64,000 bases of DNA from Asanoa ishikariensis (lineage in GTDB: Bacteria > Actinomycetota > Actinomycetes > Mycobacteriales > Micromonosporaceae). Every line of letters starts with the position of its first letter. Position 1 is the stretch's first letter. The notes beneath the pieces are model-generated. The model was given only the letters and a program-made list of their open reading frames with translations, ran no database searches and was not told the DNA's origin. Positions 17,107 through 26,023 of this stretch are shown one piece after another. Location of the stretch: assembly GCF_900107455.1 (NCBI RefSeq), contig NZ_FNQB01000002.1, forward strand, positions 558,001 through 622,000, given 5' to 3'. The position numbers and the translations under genes were made by a program.

Positions 17107-17136
17107 GTTCTAGCGCTTAACAGAGATGTTTGTCAA
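17107..17136 (-). promoter_or_regulatory. GH16 promoter
   Basis: Minus strand TTGACA (17136-17131), 18-base spacer, TAGAAC (17112-17107). The upstream part resembles the chitinase promoter at 15641-15669. Confidence 0.55.
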
Positions 17137-17249
17137 TGCTTAGGGCCGGCTTAACAAATTGGTGCTCGCATTGAGGGTTGCGGGTGCGTCCATCTATGGT
17201 CCGGCCTGGATCGGTCGGTGCGGGACTTGGGCATGTGAGGTGTGGGGGC

Positions 17250-19034
17250 ATGGCGCAACGGCAGGGTGCGTCCCGGCACCGGGCACCTGACCCGCTCGTG
17301 CCGAAGGTCGCTCGGCTGGCCAAGGCCGGCGAGCCCACGCTGCTCAAGCTGGTGCGCAACCGCCGGCAGTTGTTGATCGGCGCCGGCGCGGCCGTGGTCG
17401 CCACCGGCGCCGTCGGGTCCGCGGCCGCCGTGATGGGTGGCGGCGGCATCTCGGCCGCCCTGGGCGACTCCGCCACCTCGACCCGATCGCCGCGGGACGC
17501 CGGTGCGTTCGCCGACCGGGACGCGAGCTACACCCAGTCGTTGGGTGACTCCATCGACCTCGGCGCGGCCGGGCTGATGGACACCGCCGGTGCGGCCGCC
17601 GCGGCGGCGGCCAAGGCGACGCCGACCAACCCGAACCTGCTCAGCCGCGACCCGATCCTGCACCTGCTGCGGCGGGCCACCTTCGGGCCGACCCGCGTGC
17701 TGGTCGACGCGGCGGGCAAGACCGGCATCGACGAGTGGCTGGAGCAGCAGCTCAACCCGGGCAAGGTCGACGACCCGGTGGCGACCAAGGCGATGACCGC
17801 GTTCCCGACGGTCTCGATGAGCACCGCGCAGATCCGGCGCACGGTCAAGGACGGCGACTTCCAGGCGCAGTTCGAGCTCGGCCAGGCGACCATCGCGCGG
17901 CAGATGTGGAGCAGCCGCCAGCTATTCGAGGTGATGGTCGACTTCTGGTCGAACCACCTCAACGTGACCAACCCGTTCGACGGCGGTTGGGACGTGCGCA
18001 CCTCGTACGACAACGACGTGATCCGCAAGCACGCGCTCGGCAAGTTCTCCGACATGCTCAAGGCCAGCGCCCGGCACCCGGCGATGTTGCGCTATCTCGA
18101 CAACGCGGCCTCGGACCGACGGTCGGTCAACGAGAACTACGGCCGGGAGCTGCTGGAGCTGCACACCGTCGGGATCGACGGCGGCTACAACGAGAAGGAC
18201 GTGCGCAACAGCGCGTACATCATGACCGGGCGCACGGTGACCGACGACGGGCAGTTCCGCTACGCGGCCGACCGGCACTGGGTCGACTCCGTCAAGGTGC
18301 TCGGCTTCAAGGACAAGAACCCATCGCGGTCCAAGGGCCTCGACGTCGGTGAGAAGTACCTGAAATACCTGGCCACGCACCCGTCGACCGCGAAGAACAT
18401 CGCGCGCAAGCTGGCGGTGCGGTTCGTCTGCGACGCGCCGCCCAATGGCCTGGTGCAACGGCTCGCCGACACCTATCTGGAGAACGGCACCGCGATCGCG
18501 CCCGTGCTGCGGGTGCTGTTCCGGTCGCAGGAGTTCTGGATCGCGACCGGCATGAAGACCCGCCGGCCGCTGGAGAACTTCGTGGCCACCGCCCGGGCGC
18601 TGGGCGTGGCACCCGGTTCCGACACCCGCGCGGGCGTCGAGGGCCTGTACTTCATGACCCAGCGCTTCGGCAACGCGCCCATGGCGTGGGTTCCGCCGAA
18701 CGGCTACCCGGACGTCGCGGCCGCCTGGCGGTCCGCGCACGCCACGCTCTCGCTGTGGAACGCGCACCGGGCGCTGATCGGCGGCTACGAGCGTGGGCTG
18801 TCGTACCCCAAGGTGGAGGGTCTGGTCGGCAAGCGGCCGGGCACCACCGGGCCGTACGTCGACAGCCTGGCGGACCGGCTCGTGTTCCAGAAGGTGAGCG
18901 CGGCGCATCGCAAGGCGCTGCTCACGTTCCTGTCCGCGAAGGACGGCACCGCCGTGAAGAACAGCAGCCTGGGCGGCAAGGTCGAGCACCTGGCGCCGCT
19001 GCTGCTCGACTCCATCTACCACGCACTGCGGTGA
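17250..19034 (+). CDS. DUF1800 family protein
   Basis: A 594-residue protein. After a basic N-terminus, RNRRQLLIGAGAAVVATGAVG forms a twin-arginine-like signal or anchor (about residues 34-56), followed by a Ser/Thr/Asp linker. The DUF1800 domain begins near 128 with LLRRATFGPT and continues with WLEQQL, WSNHLNV, NYGRELLELHT, YNEKDV and later GMKTRRPLENFV and WVPPNGYPD, all hallmarks of the family. Its biochemical function is unknown; it is almost always encoded with a DUF1501 protein, as here (4 bases downstream). ATG 17250 was preferred to the GTG at 17178 because GAGGTGTGGGGG precedes it. Probably exported or membrane-anchored. Confidence 0.85.
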   Translation: MAQRQGASRHRAPDPLVPKVARLAKAGEPTLLKLVRNRRQLLIGAGAAVVATGAVGSAAAVMGGGGISAALGDSATSTRSPRDAGAFADRDASYTQSLGDSIDLGAAGLMDTAGAAAAAAAKATPTNPNLLSRDPILHLLRRATFGPTRVLVDAAGKTGIDEWLEQQLNPGKVDDPVATKAMTAFPTVSMSTAQIRRTVKDGDFQAQFELGQATIARQMWSSRQLFEVMVDFWSNHLNVTNPFDGGWDVRTSYDNDVIRKHALGKFSDMLKASARHPAMLRYLDNAASDRRSVNENYGRELLELHTVGIDGGYNEKDVRNSAYIMTGRTVTDDGQFRYAADRHWVDSVKVLGFKDKNPSRSKGLDVGEKYLKYLATHPSTAKNIARKLAVRFVCDAPPNGLVQRLADTYLENGTAIAPVLRVLFRSQEFWIATGMKTRRPLENFVATARALGVAPGSDTRAGVEGLYFMTQRFGNAPMAWVPPNGYPDVAAAWRSAHATLSLWNAHRALIGGYERGLSYPKVEGLVGKRPGTTGPYVDSLADRLVFQKVSAAHRKALLTFLSAKDGTAVKNSSLGGKVEHLAPLLLDSIYHALR

Positions 19035-19038
19035 GGCC

Positions 19039-20382
19039 ATGACTGTCGAGAATGGACCGCGTACGAGCGACGAGCTGGCCCGCCGTGGCCCGAACCTGCC
19101 GGAAGCGGCGATCCGGGTGCAGGCCGAGGCGGTCGCCGCGGACCTGGCGGCGCAGCGTGACCGGTGGCGCAAGGGTTTCACCCGGCGCCGCGTGCTGGCC
19201 GGTGCGGGCGCGGTCGGCGTGGCCAGCCTGGCCAACCAGGTGGTCACCACCCGGGTGGCGTTCGGCGCCCCGTCGAACACCAACCGCACGCTGGTCGTGG
19301 TCTTCCTGCGCGGCGGCATGGACGGCCTCTCGGTGGTCGTGCCGCGCGGCGACCGCAACTACCTGAACGCCCGTGGCGGCATCGGCGTGCAACCGGGCGC
19401 GCTGCTCGCCGGCGACGACCGGTTCGGCCTGCACCCGGGGCTCGCCCCGCTGGTGCCGTTCTGGGAGGCCGGCAAGATGGCCGCGGTGCACGCGGTCGCC
19501 TCGCCGGACGCCAGCCGGTCGCACTTCCAGGCGCAGGACTGCCTGGAGCGGGGTGCGGCCTCGACCGCGGTGCACACCGGCTTCCTCGACCGCGTGCTCG
19601 AACAACTCGGCCCCGGCACCACGTTCCGCGCCGTCGCCGAGGGCTCGGCGCTGCCCCGGTCACTGGTCGGTGGCCAGAGCAAGCTCGTGCTCCAGGGCAT
19701 CCGCGACTTCGACCTGCGGGCCGGCAGCGGCATGCGGGAGAAGACGCTGACCGCGCTGAAGGCGCTCTACACCGGTGTCGGCGACCACCCGCTGGGCGGC
19801 CAGGCGGCCGAGACGCTCAAGTCCATCTCGACCGCTCGCAAGATCTCCCAAACCGACTACCAGGGCAGCGCGCAGTGGCCCGGCGGCGGCTTCTCCGACC
19901 AGCTCAAGGACGTCGCCCGGCTGATCAAGGCCAAGGTCGGCCTGCGGGTCGCGGCCGTCGACATCGGCGGCTGGGACATGCACACCAACATCGGCGGCCC
20001 GGACGGCGGCGACATGCGCAACCGGCTCAACGAGCTCGCCGGCGCGCTCGGCGCCTTCGCCACCGACCTCGGGTCCGCATTGGACAACACCTCGATCGTG
20101 ACGATGAGCGAGTTCGGGCGCCGGGTCGAGGCCAACGGCAACTCCGGCCTCGACCACGGGCACGGCGGGCTCATGCTGCTGCTGGGCGGCGGCATGAACG
20201 GCGGCAAGGTGCACGGCCGCTGGCCGGGCCTGTCCGCCGGTGCCCTCGACCAGGGTGACCTGGCCGGCGCCAACGACTATCGCGATGTCATGACCGAGCT
20301 GCTCGGCGCCCGGATGGGCGTCAAGGACTGGAAGAAGATCTTCCCCGGGTACGAGGCGAAGAAGATCGGCGTCTTCCGCTGA
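19039..20382 (+). CDS. DUF1501 family protein with Tat signal
   Basis: A 447-residue protein. Residues about 46-75 (FTRRRVLAGAGAVGVASLA) form a twin-arginine signal. The mature part is a sulfatase/alkaline-phosphatase-superfamily DUF1501 domain: VFLRGGMDGLSVVVPRGD near 94, LHPGLAPLVPFW near 128, DIGGWDMHTNIGG near 310, MSEFGRRVEANGNSGLDHGHGG near 354 and GRWPGL near 394. The Asp, His and Glu residues in these blocks are candidate metal ligands. Function is unknown; with the DUF1800 partner it probably forms an exported complex acting at the cell surface. The gene follows its partner by 4 bases and ends 1 base from a convergent gene. Confidence 0.87.
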   Translation: MTVENGPRTSDELARRGPNLPEAAIRVQAEAVAADLAAQRDRWRKGFTRRRVLAGAGAVGVASLANQVVTTRVAFGAPSNTNRTLVVVFLRGGMDGLSVVVPRGDRNYLNARGGIGVQPGALLAGDDRFGLHPGLAPLVPFWEAGKMAAVHAVASPDASRSHFQAQDCLERGAASTAVHTGFLDRVLEQLGPGTTFRAVAEGSALPRSLVGGQSKLVLQGIRDFDLRAGSGMREKTLTALKALYTGVGDHPLGGQAAETLKSISTARKISQTDYQGSAQWPGGGFSDQLKDVARLIKAKVGLRVAAVDIGGWDMHTNIGGPDGGDMRNRLNELAGALGAFATDLGSALDNTSIVTMSEFGRRVEANGNSGLDHGHGGLMLLLGGGMNGGKVHGRWPGLSAGALDQGDLAGANDYRDVMTELLGARMGVKDWKKIFPGYEAKKIGVFR

Positions 20383-20383
20383 C

Positions 20384-21211
20384 TCAGCTCCGCAGGAAGT
20401 CCAGCACGTCCTTCTGGAACTTGTCCTGCTCGGTCGCGAAGAGCCCGTGCGGTGCGCCCGGGTAGACCTTCAGCTCGGCGTCCTTGACCAGCTTCACGGC
20501 CTTCTTCGAGGCGTCCGCGAACGGCACGATCTGGTCGTCGTCGCCGTGGATGAACAGCGTCGGCACGTCGATCGCCTTGAGGTCCGCCGTCTGGTCGGTC
20601 TCGGAGAACGCCTCGATGCAGTCGTACGCCCCCTTGATCCCGACGGTCATCGACTGCTCCCAGAAGTCGTCGAGGATGCCCTGGGAAACGTCGGAACCCT
20701 TGCGGTTCGCGCCGAAGAACATCGGGGCGAGGTCGTGGTAGAACTGCGAGCGGTCGTCCTTGACGCCCTCCCGGAGCTGGTCGAACACCTCGATCGGCAG
20801 CCCGTCCGGGTTCTTGTCGGTCTTCAGCATCAGCGGCGGGATCGCGCCGACGAGCAGCATCTTGGACACCCGGTCGGTGCCGTGCCGGCCTACGTACCGG
20901 GCGATCTCACCGCCGCCGGTGGAGTGCCCGACCAGGACGACGTCGTTCAGGTCGTTCTGCTCGATCACCTCGGCGAGGTCGTCCGCGTAGTGGTCCAGGT
21001 CGTTGCCCTCCCAGGGCTGGCTGGACCGCCCGCCACCGCGCCTGTCGTGCGCGATGCCGCGGAAGCCGTTGTCGGCGACCATCATCATCGTGTCGTCCCA
21101 CGCGTCCGCGGTCAGCGGCCAGCCGTGGCTGAAGACGACGGGCTGTCCGCTGCCCCAGTCCTTGAAGAAGATGTCGGTGTTGTCGTTGGTGGAGACGTGT
21201 CCGGTGGTCAT
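20384..21211 (-). CDS. Alpha/beta hydrolase, non-heme haloperoxidase (perhydrolase) type
   Basis: A 275-residue alpha/beta hydrolase. VFSHGWPL near residue 26 is the oxyanion-hole loop; GHSTGGGE gives nucleophile S97; DDDQIVPF near 225 supplies Asp and GAPHGLF near 256 the His. FKDWG and DRRGGGRS are typical of the cofactor-free haloperoxidase/esterase group. These enzymes hydrolyse esters and can form peracids; the natural substrate is unknown. No signal peptide. It is convergent with the DUF1501 gene, with one base between stop codons, and is followed upstream by the TetR gene, also minus strand. Confidence 0.85.
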   Translation of the reverse strand: MTTGHVSTNDNTDIFFKDWGSGQPVVFSHGWPLTADAWDDTMMMVADNGFRGIAHDRRGGGRSSQPWEGNDLDHYADDLAEVIEQNDLNDVVLVGHSTGGGEIARYVGRHGTDRVSKMLLVGAIPPLMLKTDKNPDGLPIEVFDQLREGVKDDRSQFYHDLAPMFFGANRKGSDVSQGILDDFWEQSMTVGIKGAYDCIEAFSETDQTADLKAIDVPTLFIHGDDDQIVPFADASKKAVKLVKDAELKVYPGAPHGLFATEQDKFQKDVLDFLRS

Positions 21212-21310
21212 CGATTTCCCCCATGCGCGCTTCGGTCACAACTCGTTCCGACGCTACGGGCGGTATCCACGACCTTCTGGAGTTCAGGCGAGGTTGTGAA
21301 CGGTGATGTC

Positions 21311-21880
21311 CTAGGCGACACCTGCGGCGTCGAGCAGGGCGGCGGCCGTCGTCACGCTCAACCCTTCCAGGCCCGTGCCGTACACGACGTTGCGGGCCGC
21401 CGAACCGTCGAACACCACGGTTAGCTGCCGCCCCAGCAGGTCGGGGTCGGCGACGCCGGCGGTGCGCGCCTCGTCCGCGAACCAGTCGGTCAGGCGCTGC
21501 TTGAAGTCACGGGCCACCGCGGTCGCGGGATGGGTGTGGTCGCGCAGGTCGGACGCGGTGTTGACGAACGGGCAGCCGGCGAACTCGGGCTGCCCGGCCA
21601 GGTCTTCCAGCACCCGGAAGACGTGCAGGATCCGCTCGCGGGGCCGGGTCTCGGTGTCGTCGGGGAGGAACGACGCGTGGGTGACCGGCCCGCTCGTCGC
21701 CAGCGCCTCGGCGACCAGCGCGTCCTTGGTCGCGAAGAGCTGGTACATCGACCGCTTGGACACCCCGGCGACCGAGCAGAGCCGTTCGACGCCGGTCGCG
21801 GTCACCCCTTCGCGGTAGAAGAGGTCGGCCGCCGTCGCCAGGAGGCGGTCACGGGGTGCCGGGGTTTTGCCTGTTGCCAT
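21311..21880 (-). CDS. TetR family repressor
   Basis: A 189-residue regulator. Residues about 8-55 form the N-terminal helix-turn-helix (RLLATAADLFYREGVTATG, then GVSKRSMYQLFATKDAL); the remainder is a helical ligand domain with a Cys (AGCPF) that is common in the group repressing oxidoreductase genes. ATG 21880 is chosen because longer reading frames would cover the divergent promoter and read antisense through the SDR gene. The two palindromes at 21913-21950 lie between this gene and the divergent SDR, so it almost certainly represses both. The ligand is unknown. Confidence 0.9.
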   Translation of the reverse strand: MATGKTPAPRDRLLATAADLFYREGVTATGVERLCSVAGVSKRSMYQLFATKDALVAEALATSGPVTHASFLPDDTETRPRERILHVFRVLEDLAGQPEFAGCPFVNTASDLRDHTHPATAVARDFKQRLTDWFADEARTAGVADPDLLGRQLTVVFDGSAARNVVYGTGLEGLSVTTAAALLDAAGVA

Positions 21881-21912
21881 CGCCACAGCGTAGCTCCGAA
21901 TCTTGCGGTTGG

Positions 21913-21950
21913 AAAACGATCGGTTTACCTTGGCTGAAACCGATCGGTTT
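21913..21950. promoter_or_regulatory. Twin TetR operators
   Basis: AAACCGATCGGTTT at 21937-21950 is a perfect 14-bp palindrome; AAAACGATCGGTTT at 21913-21926 matches it with one change. Both are followed by ACC, and centres are 24 bases apart. They occupy the 90-base gap between divergent TetR and SDR starts. Confidence 0.85.
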
Positions 21951-21970
21951 ACCCCTCCGGAGGAGCGAAG

Positions 21971-22657
21971 ATGCAGATCAACGGCGCTACGGTGCTGGTC
22001 ACGGGTGGCAACCGCGGCCTGGGCAAGGCGTTCGTCGAGGAGTTCCTCGACCGGGGCGCGAAGACGGTCTACGCGGCGGCCCGCGACCCACGCACGGTCA
22101 CGAACACGCGCGCGATCCCGATCCAGCTCGACGTGACCGACCGCGCGTCGATCGAGCGGGCCGCGGCCATCGCCGGTGACGTCACGCTGTTGGTCAACAA
22201 CGCCGGCACCGACACCTACAGCCGCAGCTTCGTCGACGGGGACCGCGCCGACATCCAGCGCGAGTTCGACACCAACCTGTTCGGCCCGCTCGACGTCACC
22301 CGGGCCTTCGCCCCCGTGATCATCCGCAACGGCGGTGGGCACCTGCTCAACGTCGCCTCGGTGCTGTCCTGGCTGCCCAGCGGCGCGTACGGCGCGGCCA
22401 AGGCGGCGCTCTGGTCGGCCACCAACCACCTGCGCGCGGAGCTCGCGCCGCAGGGCGTGGGTGTGACCGGGCTCTACGTCGGCTACATCGACACGGACCT
22501 CGCGGCCCACGTCACGCTCCCCAAGAGCGACCCCAGGGTGGTCGCCCGGGCCGGCATCGACGGCATCGAGGCCGGCGTCGACGAGGTGCTGGCCGACGAG
22601 TTCACCCGCGCCGTCCGGGGCGCCATCGGCGCCGACCCGACCACATTGCTTTCCTGA
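21971..22657 (+). CDS. Short-chain dehydrogenase/reductase
   Basis: A 228-residue classical SDR. TGGNRGLGKAF at the N-terminus binds NAD(P)H, NNAG follows near residue 77, and the catalytic SxnYxxxK appears as a Ser near 124 and YGAAK near 137. The acidic residue pattern after beta-2 (AARDPR) favours NADPH. It reduces or oxidises an unknown alcohol or carbonyl. It starts 8 bases after GGAGGAG and is divergent from the TetR gene, sharing its operators, so it is probably induced by the substrate or a toxic aldehyde-like effector. A hairpin terminator follows. Confidence 0.88.
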   Translation: MQINGATVLVTGGNRGLGKAFVEEFLDRGAKTVYAAARDPRTVTNTRAIPIQLDVTDRASIERAAAIAGDVTLLVNNAGTDTYSRSFVDGDRADIQREFDTNLFGPLDVTRAFAPVIIRNGGGHLLNVASVLSWLPSGAYGAAKAALWSATNHLRAELAPQGVGVTGLYVGYIDTDLAAHVTLPKSDPRVVARAGIDGIEAGVDEVLADEFTRAVRGAIGADPTTLLS

Positions 22658-22667
22658 TTCCCCCGTT

Positions 22668-22706
22668 ACCGGGCGGTGGTTCGGTTTGACCGGACCACCG
22701 CCCGGT
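22668..22706 (+). terminator. Strong hairpin terminator after SDR gene
   Basis: An 18-bp stem, 22668-22685 against 22689-22706, with one G-U wobble and loop TTG. It separates the SDR gene from the GH13 gene. Confidence 0.7.
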
Positions 22707-22719
22707 TACACAAAGAGGC

Positions 22720-24363
22720 ATGGGTGACAGGTGGTACCAGAAGGCCGTCGTGTACTGCCTCGACGTCGACACGTTCCAGGACTCCGACGGTGACGGCGTC
22801 GGCGACATACGCGGGCTGATCGGCCGGCTGGACTACCTGGCCCGGCTCGGGGTGACCTGCCTCTGGCTGCACCCGATCCACCCGACACCCGGCCACGACG
22901 ACGGCTACGACGCGACCGACTTCTACGGCGTCGACCCGCGCATCGGCACGCTCGGCGACTTCGCGGAACTGTTGCACGAGGCCGACGACCGGGGCATCCG
23001 GGTGATCATCGACCTGGTGGTCAACCACACCTCCGACGAGCACCCGTGGTTCAAGTCCGCCCGTTCCTCGCCCGACTCGCCGTACCGGGACTGGTATGTC
23101 TGGAGCCAGACCGAGCCCGCGGACCGCAAGCAGGGCATGGTCTTCCCAGGCGAGCAGGACGAGACGTGGAGCTACGACCGCACCGCCAAGGCCTGGTTCT
23201 ACCACCGGTTCTACAAGTTCCAGCCCGACCTCAACTTCGCCAATCCGGCGGTACGCGAAGAGATCAAGCGGATCATCGCGTTCTGGCTGCGCCTGGGCGT
23301 GAGCGGGTTCCGGATCGACGCGCTGCCGTTCATCGCCGAGCTGACCGAACCGGGCAATCCGGACTCGCCGAAGGATTTTGGCCTGGTCACCGAGTTGCGC
23401 CAGCACGCGCAGTGGCGCCGGGGCGACGCGGTCCTGCTGGCCGAGGCCAACGTCGAGCCGGCCCAGTTGGTCGAGTACTTCGGCTCCGGCGGCGACGCCA
23501 ACGACCGGGTGCAGATGCTCTTCGACTTCATGCTCAACGGCCGGCTCGTGCTCGCGCTGGCCCGGGAGGACCCGGAGCAGCTCATCGATGCGCTGCGGGA
23601 CACACCGCAACTGCCGCCGGGCGGGCAGTGGGCGACGTTCCTGCGCAACCACGACGAGATCGACCTGTCCCGGCTCACCACCGAACAGCGTTCCGAGGTG
23701 TACGCCGCGTTCGGCCCGGACGAGGACATGCGGATCTACGACCGGGGCATCCGGCGCCGGCTCGCCCCGATGCTGGGCAACGACCGGCGGCGCCTGGAAC
23801 TGGCCTACGCACTGCAGTTCTCGCTGCGCGGCACGCCGGTGTTGCGTTACGGCGAGGAGATCGGGATGGGGGAGGACCTGTCGCTACATGGCAGGTTCGC
23901 GATCCGCACGCCGATGCAGTGGTCGACGCTGCCCAACGCCGGGTTCTCTACGGCGACGCCATTTCGCCCCGTCGTCTCCGGGGGAGAGTTCGGCTACGAG
24001 ACCGTCAACGTCACCGCGCAGCGGCACGACCCGACCTCGCTGCTGGCCTGGTTCGAGCGGATGATCCGCACGCTGCGCGAGGCGCCCGAGGTCGGCGCCG
24101 GCTCGTGCACCCACGTCGACGTGCCGGTGCCCACCGGCGTGCTCGCGCACCGCGCCGACGGCCCGACCGGCTGCATGCTGTTCGTGCACAACCTCGGCCG
24201 CAAGATGGCCACGGTCGACCTGGGCAAGCTGGCGGCCGAGGCGGTCCAGCCCAACGACGTGCTGGCCGACCAGGAGTACGCGGAGGTGGGCGACCTGAGT
24301 GAGATCAGGGTCGCGGGTTACGGCTACCGCTGGATTCGGCTGAACCGGGCCCCTGCCGGTTGA
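22720..24363 (+). CDS. GH13 alpha-amylase family enzyme, trehalose synthase-like
   Basis: A 547-residue GH13 enzyme. The barrel signatures are WYQKAVVYCLDVDTFQDSDG at the N-terminus, DLVVNH at 98-103, GFRIDALPF with nucleophile D200, LLAEAN with acid E242, and FLRNHDEID with transition-state stabiliser D312. The layout and PMQWS near 395 fit the maltose alpha-glucosyltransferase (TreS) / oligo-1,6-glucosidase branch. A beta-sandwich domain ends the protein. Unlike fused actinobacterial TreS-Pep2 sets, no maltokinase is adjacent, so the role could be trehalose/maltose interconversion or an alpha-glucosidase. Cytoplasmic (no signal). Confidence 0.85.
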   Translation: MGDRWYQKAVVYCLDVDTFQDSDGDGVGDIRGLIGRLDYLARLGVTCLWLHPIHPTPGHDDGYDATDFYGVDPRIGTLGDFAELLHEADDRGIRVIIDLVVNHTSDEHPWFKSARSSPDSPYRDWYVWSQTEPADRKQGMVFPGEQDETWSYDRTAKAWFYHRFYKFQPDLNFANPAVREEIKRIIAFWLRLGVSGFRIDALPFIAELTEPGNPDSPKDFGLVTELRQHAQWRRGDAVLLAEANVEPAQLVEYFGSGGDANDRVQMLFDFMLNGRLVLALAREDPEQLIDALRDTPQLPPGGQWATFLRNHDEIDLSRLTTEQRSEVYAAFGPDEDMRIYDRGIRRRLAPMLGNDRRRLELAYALQFSLRGTPVLRYGEEIGMGEDLSLHGRFAIRTPMQWSTLPNAGFSTATPFRPVVSGGEFGYETVNVTAQRHDPTSLLAWFERMIRTLREAPEVGAGSCTHVDVPVPTGVLAHRADGPTGCMLFVHNLGRKMATVDLGKLAAEAVQPNDVLADQEYAEVGDLSEIRVAGYGYRWIRLNRAPAG

Positions 24364-24411
24364 GCGCGACGTCGGCTACTGTGCGGTAACCGAGCTAGGG
24401 AGGTCCGGGTA

Positions 24412-25170
24412 ATGGCGGAGCGGGTAGCGGTCGTCACGGGTGCGGCGCGCGGCATCGGCGCGGCGACGGCACAGCGGCTGGCCGCCGACGGCCTCGCGGT
24501 CGCGGTGGTCGACCTCGACGAGACCGCGACGAAGTCCACAGTGGATGCGATCACGGCGGCGGGCGGCAAGGCCGTCGGCGTCGGCGCCGACGTGGCCGAC
24601 CGCGAGCAGGTCGAGTCCGCGGTCGCCCGGATCGCCTCCGAGCTCGGCCCGCCGACCGTCCTGGTCAACAACGCCGGAGTGCTGCGCGACAACCTGATCT
24701 TCAAGATGACCGACGACGACTGGGACACGGTGCTCTCGGTTCACCTGCGCGGGGCATTCCTGGTCACCCAGGCCGTCCAGGCGCACATGGTGGCCGCCAA
24801 GTGGGGCCGGATCGTCAACCTGTCGAGCACGTCGGCGCTGGGCAACCGGGGCCAGGTCAACTACTCGGCCGCGAAGGCGGGCCTGCAGGGCTTCACGAAG
24901 ACGCTGGCGATCGAGCTGGGCCGCTACAACGTGACGGCCAACGCGGTCGCACCAGGCTTCATCGAGACGGCGATGACCGCGGCCACCGCGGCCCGCATGG
25001 GCGTCGACTTCGAGCTGCTCAAGAAGGGCGCCGCGGAACAGATCGCGGTCAAGCGCGTCGGCCAGCCGGAAGACGTCGCCCACACGATCTCGTTCCTGGC
25101 CAGCGAGGGCGCGGGCTTCGTCAGCGGCCAGGTCATCTACGTGGCGGGCGGCCCAAGCTCGGGGCTCTAG
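24412..25170 (+). CDS. SDR family 3-oxoacyl-ACP reductase-like (FabG type)
   Basis: A 252-residue classical SDR. TGAARGIGAATAQ at residues 9-21 binds the nucleotide; NNAG near 86; RIVNLSSTSALG near 137 gives the catalytic Ser; NYSAAKAG near 152 gives Tyr and Lys; the C-terminal FVSGQVIYVAGG is typical of FabG. The insertion near 200 (RMGVDFELLKKGAAEQ) is longer than in true FabG and fits the FabG4-like reductases of secondary or beta-oxidation pathways. GGGAGGTCC precedes ATG. It stands alone; substrate unknown. Confidence 0.87.
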   Translation: MAERVAVVTGAARGIGAATAQRLAADGLAVAVVDLDETATKSTVDAITAAGGKAVGVGADVADREQVESAVARIASELGPPTVLVNNAGVLRDNLIFKMTDDDWDTVLSVHLRGAFLVTQAVQAHMVAAKWGRIVNLSSTSALGNRGQVNYSAAKAGLQGFTKTLAIELGRYNVTANAVAPGFIETAMTAATAARMGVDFELLKKGAAEQIAVKRVGQPEDVAHTISFLASEGAGFVSGQVIYVAGGPSSGL

Positions 25171-25194
25171 GGGCTTGCGGGCCGCTCCCAGGTC

Positions 25195-25608
25195 TTACCG
25201 GGGCTTGCGGCCCGCGTAGCGCAGCCAGAGCAGGCCGATGATCGGCAGGACCAGGGGCACGTAGCCGTAGCCTCGGCCGAAGTCCGTCCAGACCGTGTCG
25301 TCCGGGAAGGCCGCCGCGTCGAAGACGCTCAGGAGGCCCACCGCGACCACGCCGGCCAGCTCGATCGAGCAGCTAACCAGGGCCACCCGGCGCCAGGTCT
25401 CGCCGCCGCGGGCCAGGGCGACCGTGGCCACGATGTAGACGGCGGCGGCGAAGGCCGAGAGCAGGTAGGCCAGCGGGGCCTCGGAGAACTTGGAGCCGAT
25501 CTGCACCGCGGCCCGGGCGCTGGCCGAGAGCGCGAAGATGCCGTACACGGCGATCAGCGCCCGGCCGGGGCCCGTGCCGAGCGTGCGGGGCGCGGTCTGC
25601 TCAGCCAC
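25195..25608 (-). CDS. Small conserved integral membrane protein
   Basis: A 137-residue protein with four hydrophobic segments, about residues 16-34, 44-65, 73-93 and 113-128, and a basic C-terminal end (RYAGRKPR). YGYVPLVLPIIGLLWL is characteristic of a conserved actinobacterial membrane family of unknown function. Its GTG start overlaps the stop of the 25601-25969 gene by 8 bases, so the two are made together and may form a heteromeric membrane complex. Confidence 0.75.
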   Translation of the reverse strand: MAEQTAPRTLGTGPGRALIAVYGIFALSASARAAVQIGSKFSEAPLAYLLSAFAAAVYIVATVALARGGETWRRVALVSCSIELAGVVAVGLLSVFDAAAFPDDTVWTDFGRGYGYVPLVLPIIGLLWLRYAGRKPR

Positions 25609-25969
25609 TGGTCACCACCTGCCACGTCTGGTGCAGGCGCAACACCAGCACCGGAACCGTCAGACAGACCACGACGATGATCACCGAGCCCCATCGGGTC
25701 GGCTCCAATCGGGCCAGCACCCAGCCCAGGGGCGGCAGGCAGACGATGGTCACCACGTAGCCGAGGAACGTCACGGCGCTCGCCGGGCGGTCTCCGCCGC
25801 TCGCCGCGATCGCCGCTGCCACTAGGAGCACGATCAACGCTGCCTCGACGACGCCCAGCCCGATCAACTGACCGCGGCTCGGCGCTCGGTCGCGCAGCGC
25901 GTCGACCAACGCCCAGGCGCCGACCAACAGCGATAGGGCGATCACGATGCCGGACAGCGTGCCGTTCAC
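25601..25969 (-). CDS. Small integral membrane protein partner
   Basis: A 122-residue protein with four hydrophobic segments (about 5-22, 35-56, 64-84, 95-112) and no soluble domain. GTG 25969 is the likely start; longer readings would run antisense into the oxidoreductase gene. It overlaps the next membrane gene by 8 bases. The layout (two four-helix proteins) is conserved-looking, but I recognise no family. Divergent from the Gfo/Idh/MocA gene. Confidence 0.65.
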   Translation of the reverse strand: MNGTLSGIVIALSLLVGAWALVDALRDRAPSRGQLIGLGVVEAALIVLLVAAAIAASGGDRPASAVTFLGYVVTIVCLPPLGWVLARLEPTRWGSVIIVVVCLTVPVLVLRLHQTWQVVTSG

Positions 25970-26023
25970 GCGAACACCGTACTCGCAGGCAGGGCGGCAT
26001 CTGCGATCGGGCAGTATGGGGCC

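Noticed and set aside
21881-22510. N-terminal extension of the TetR frame (399 codons in all)
   Set aside because: It would cover both operators and lie antisense to the SDR gene.
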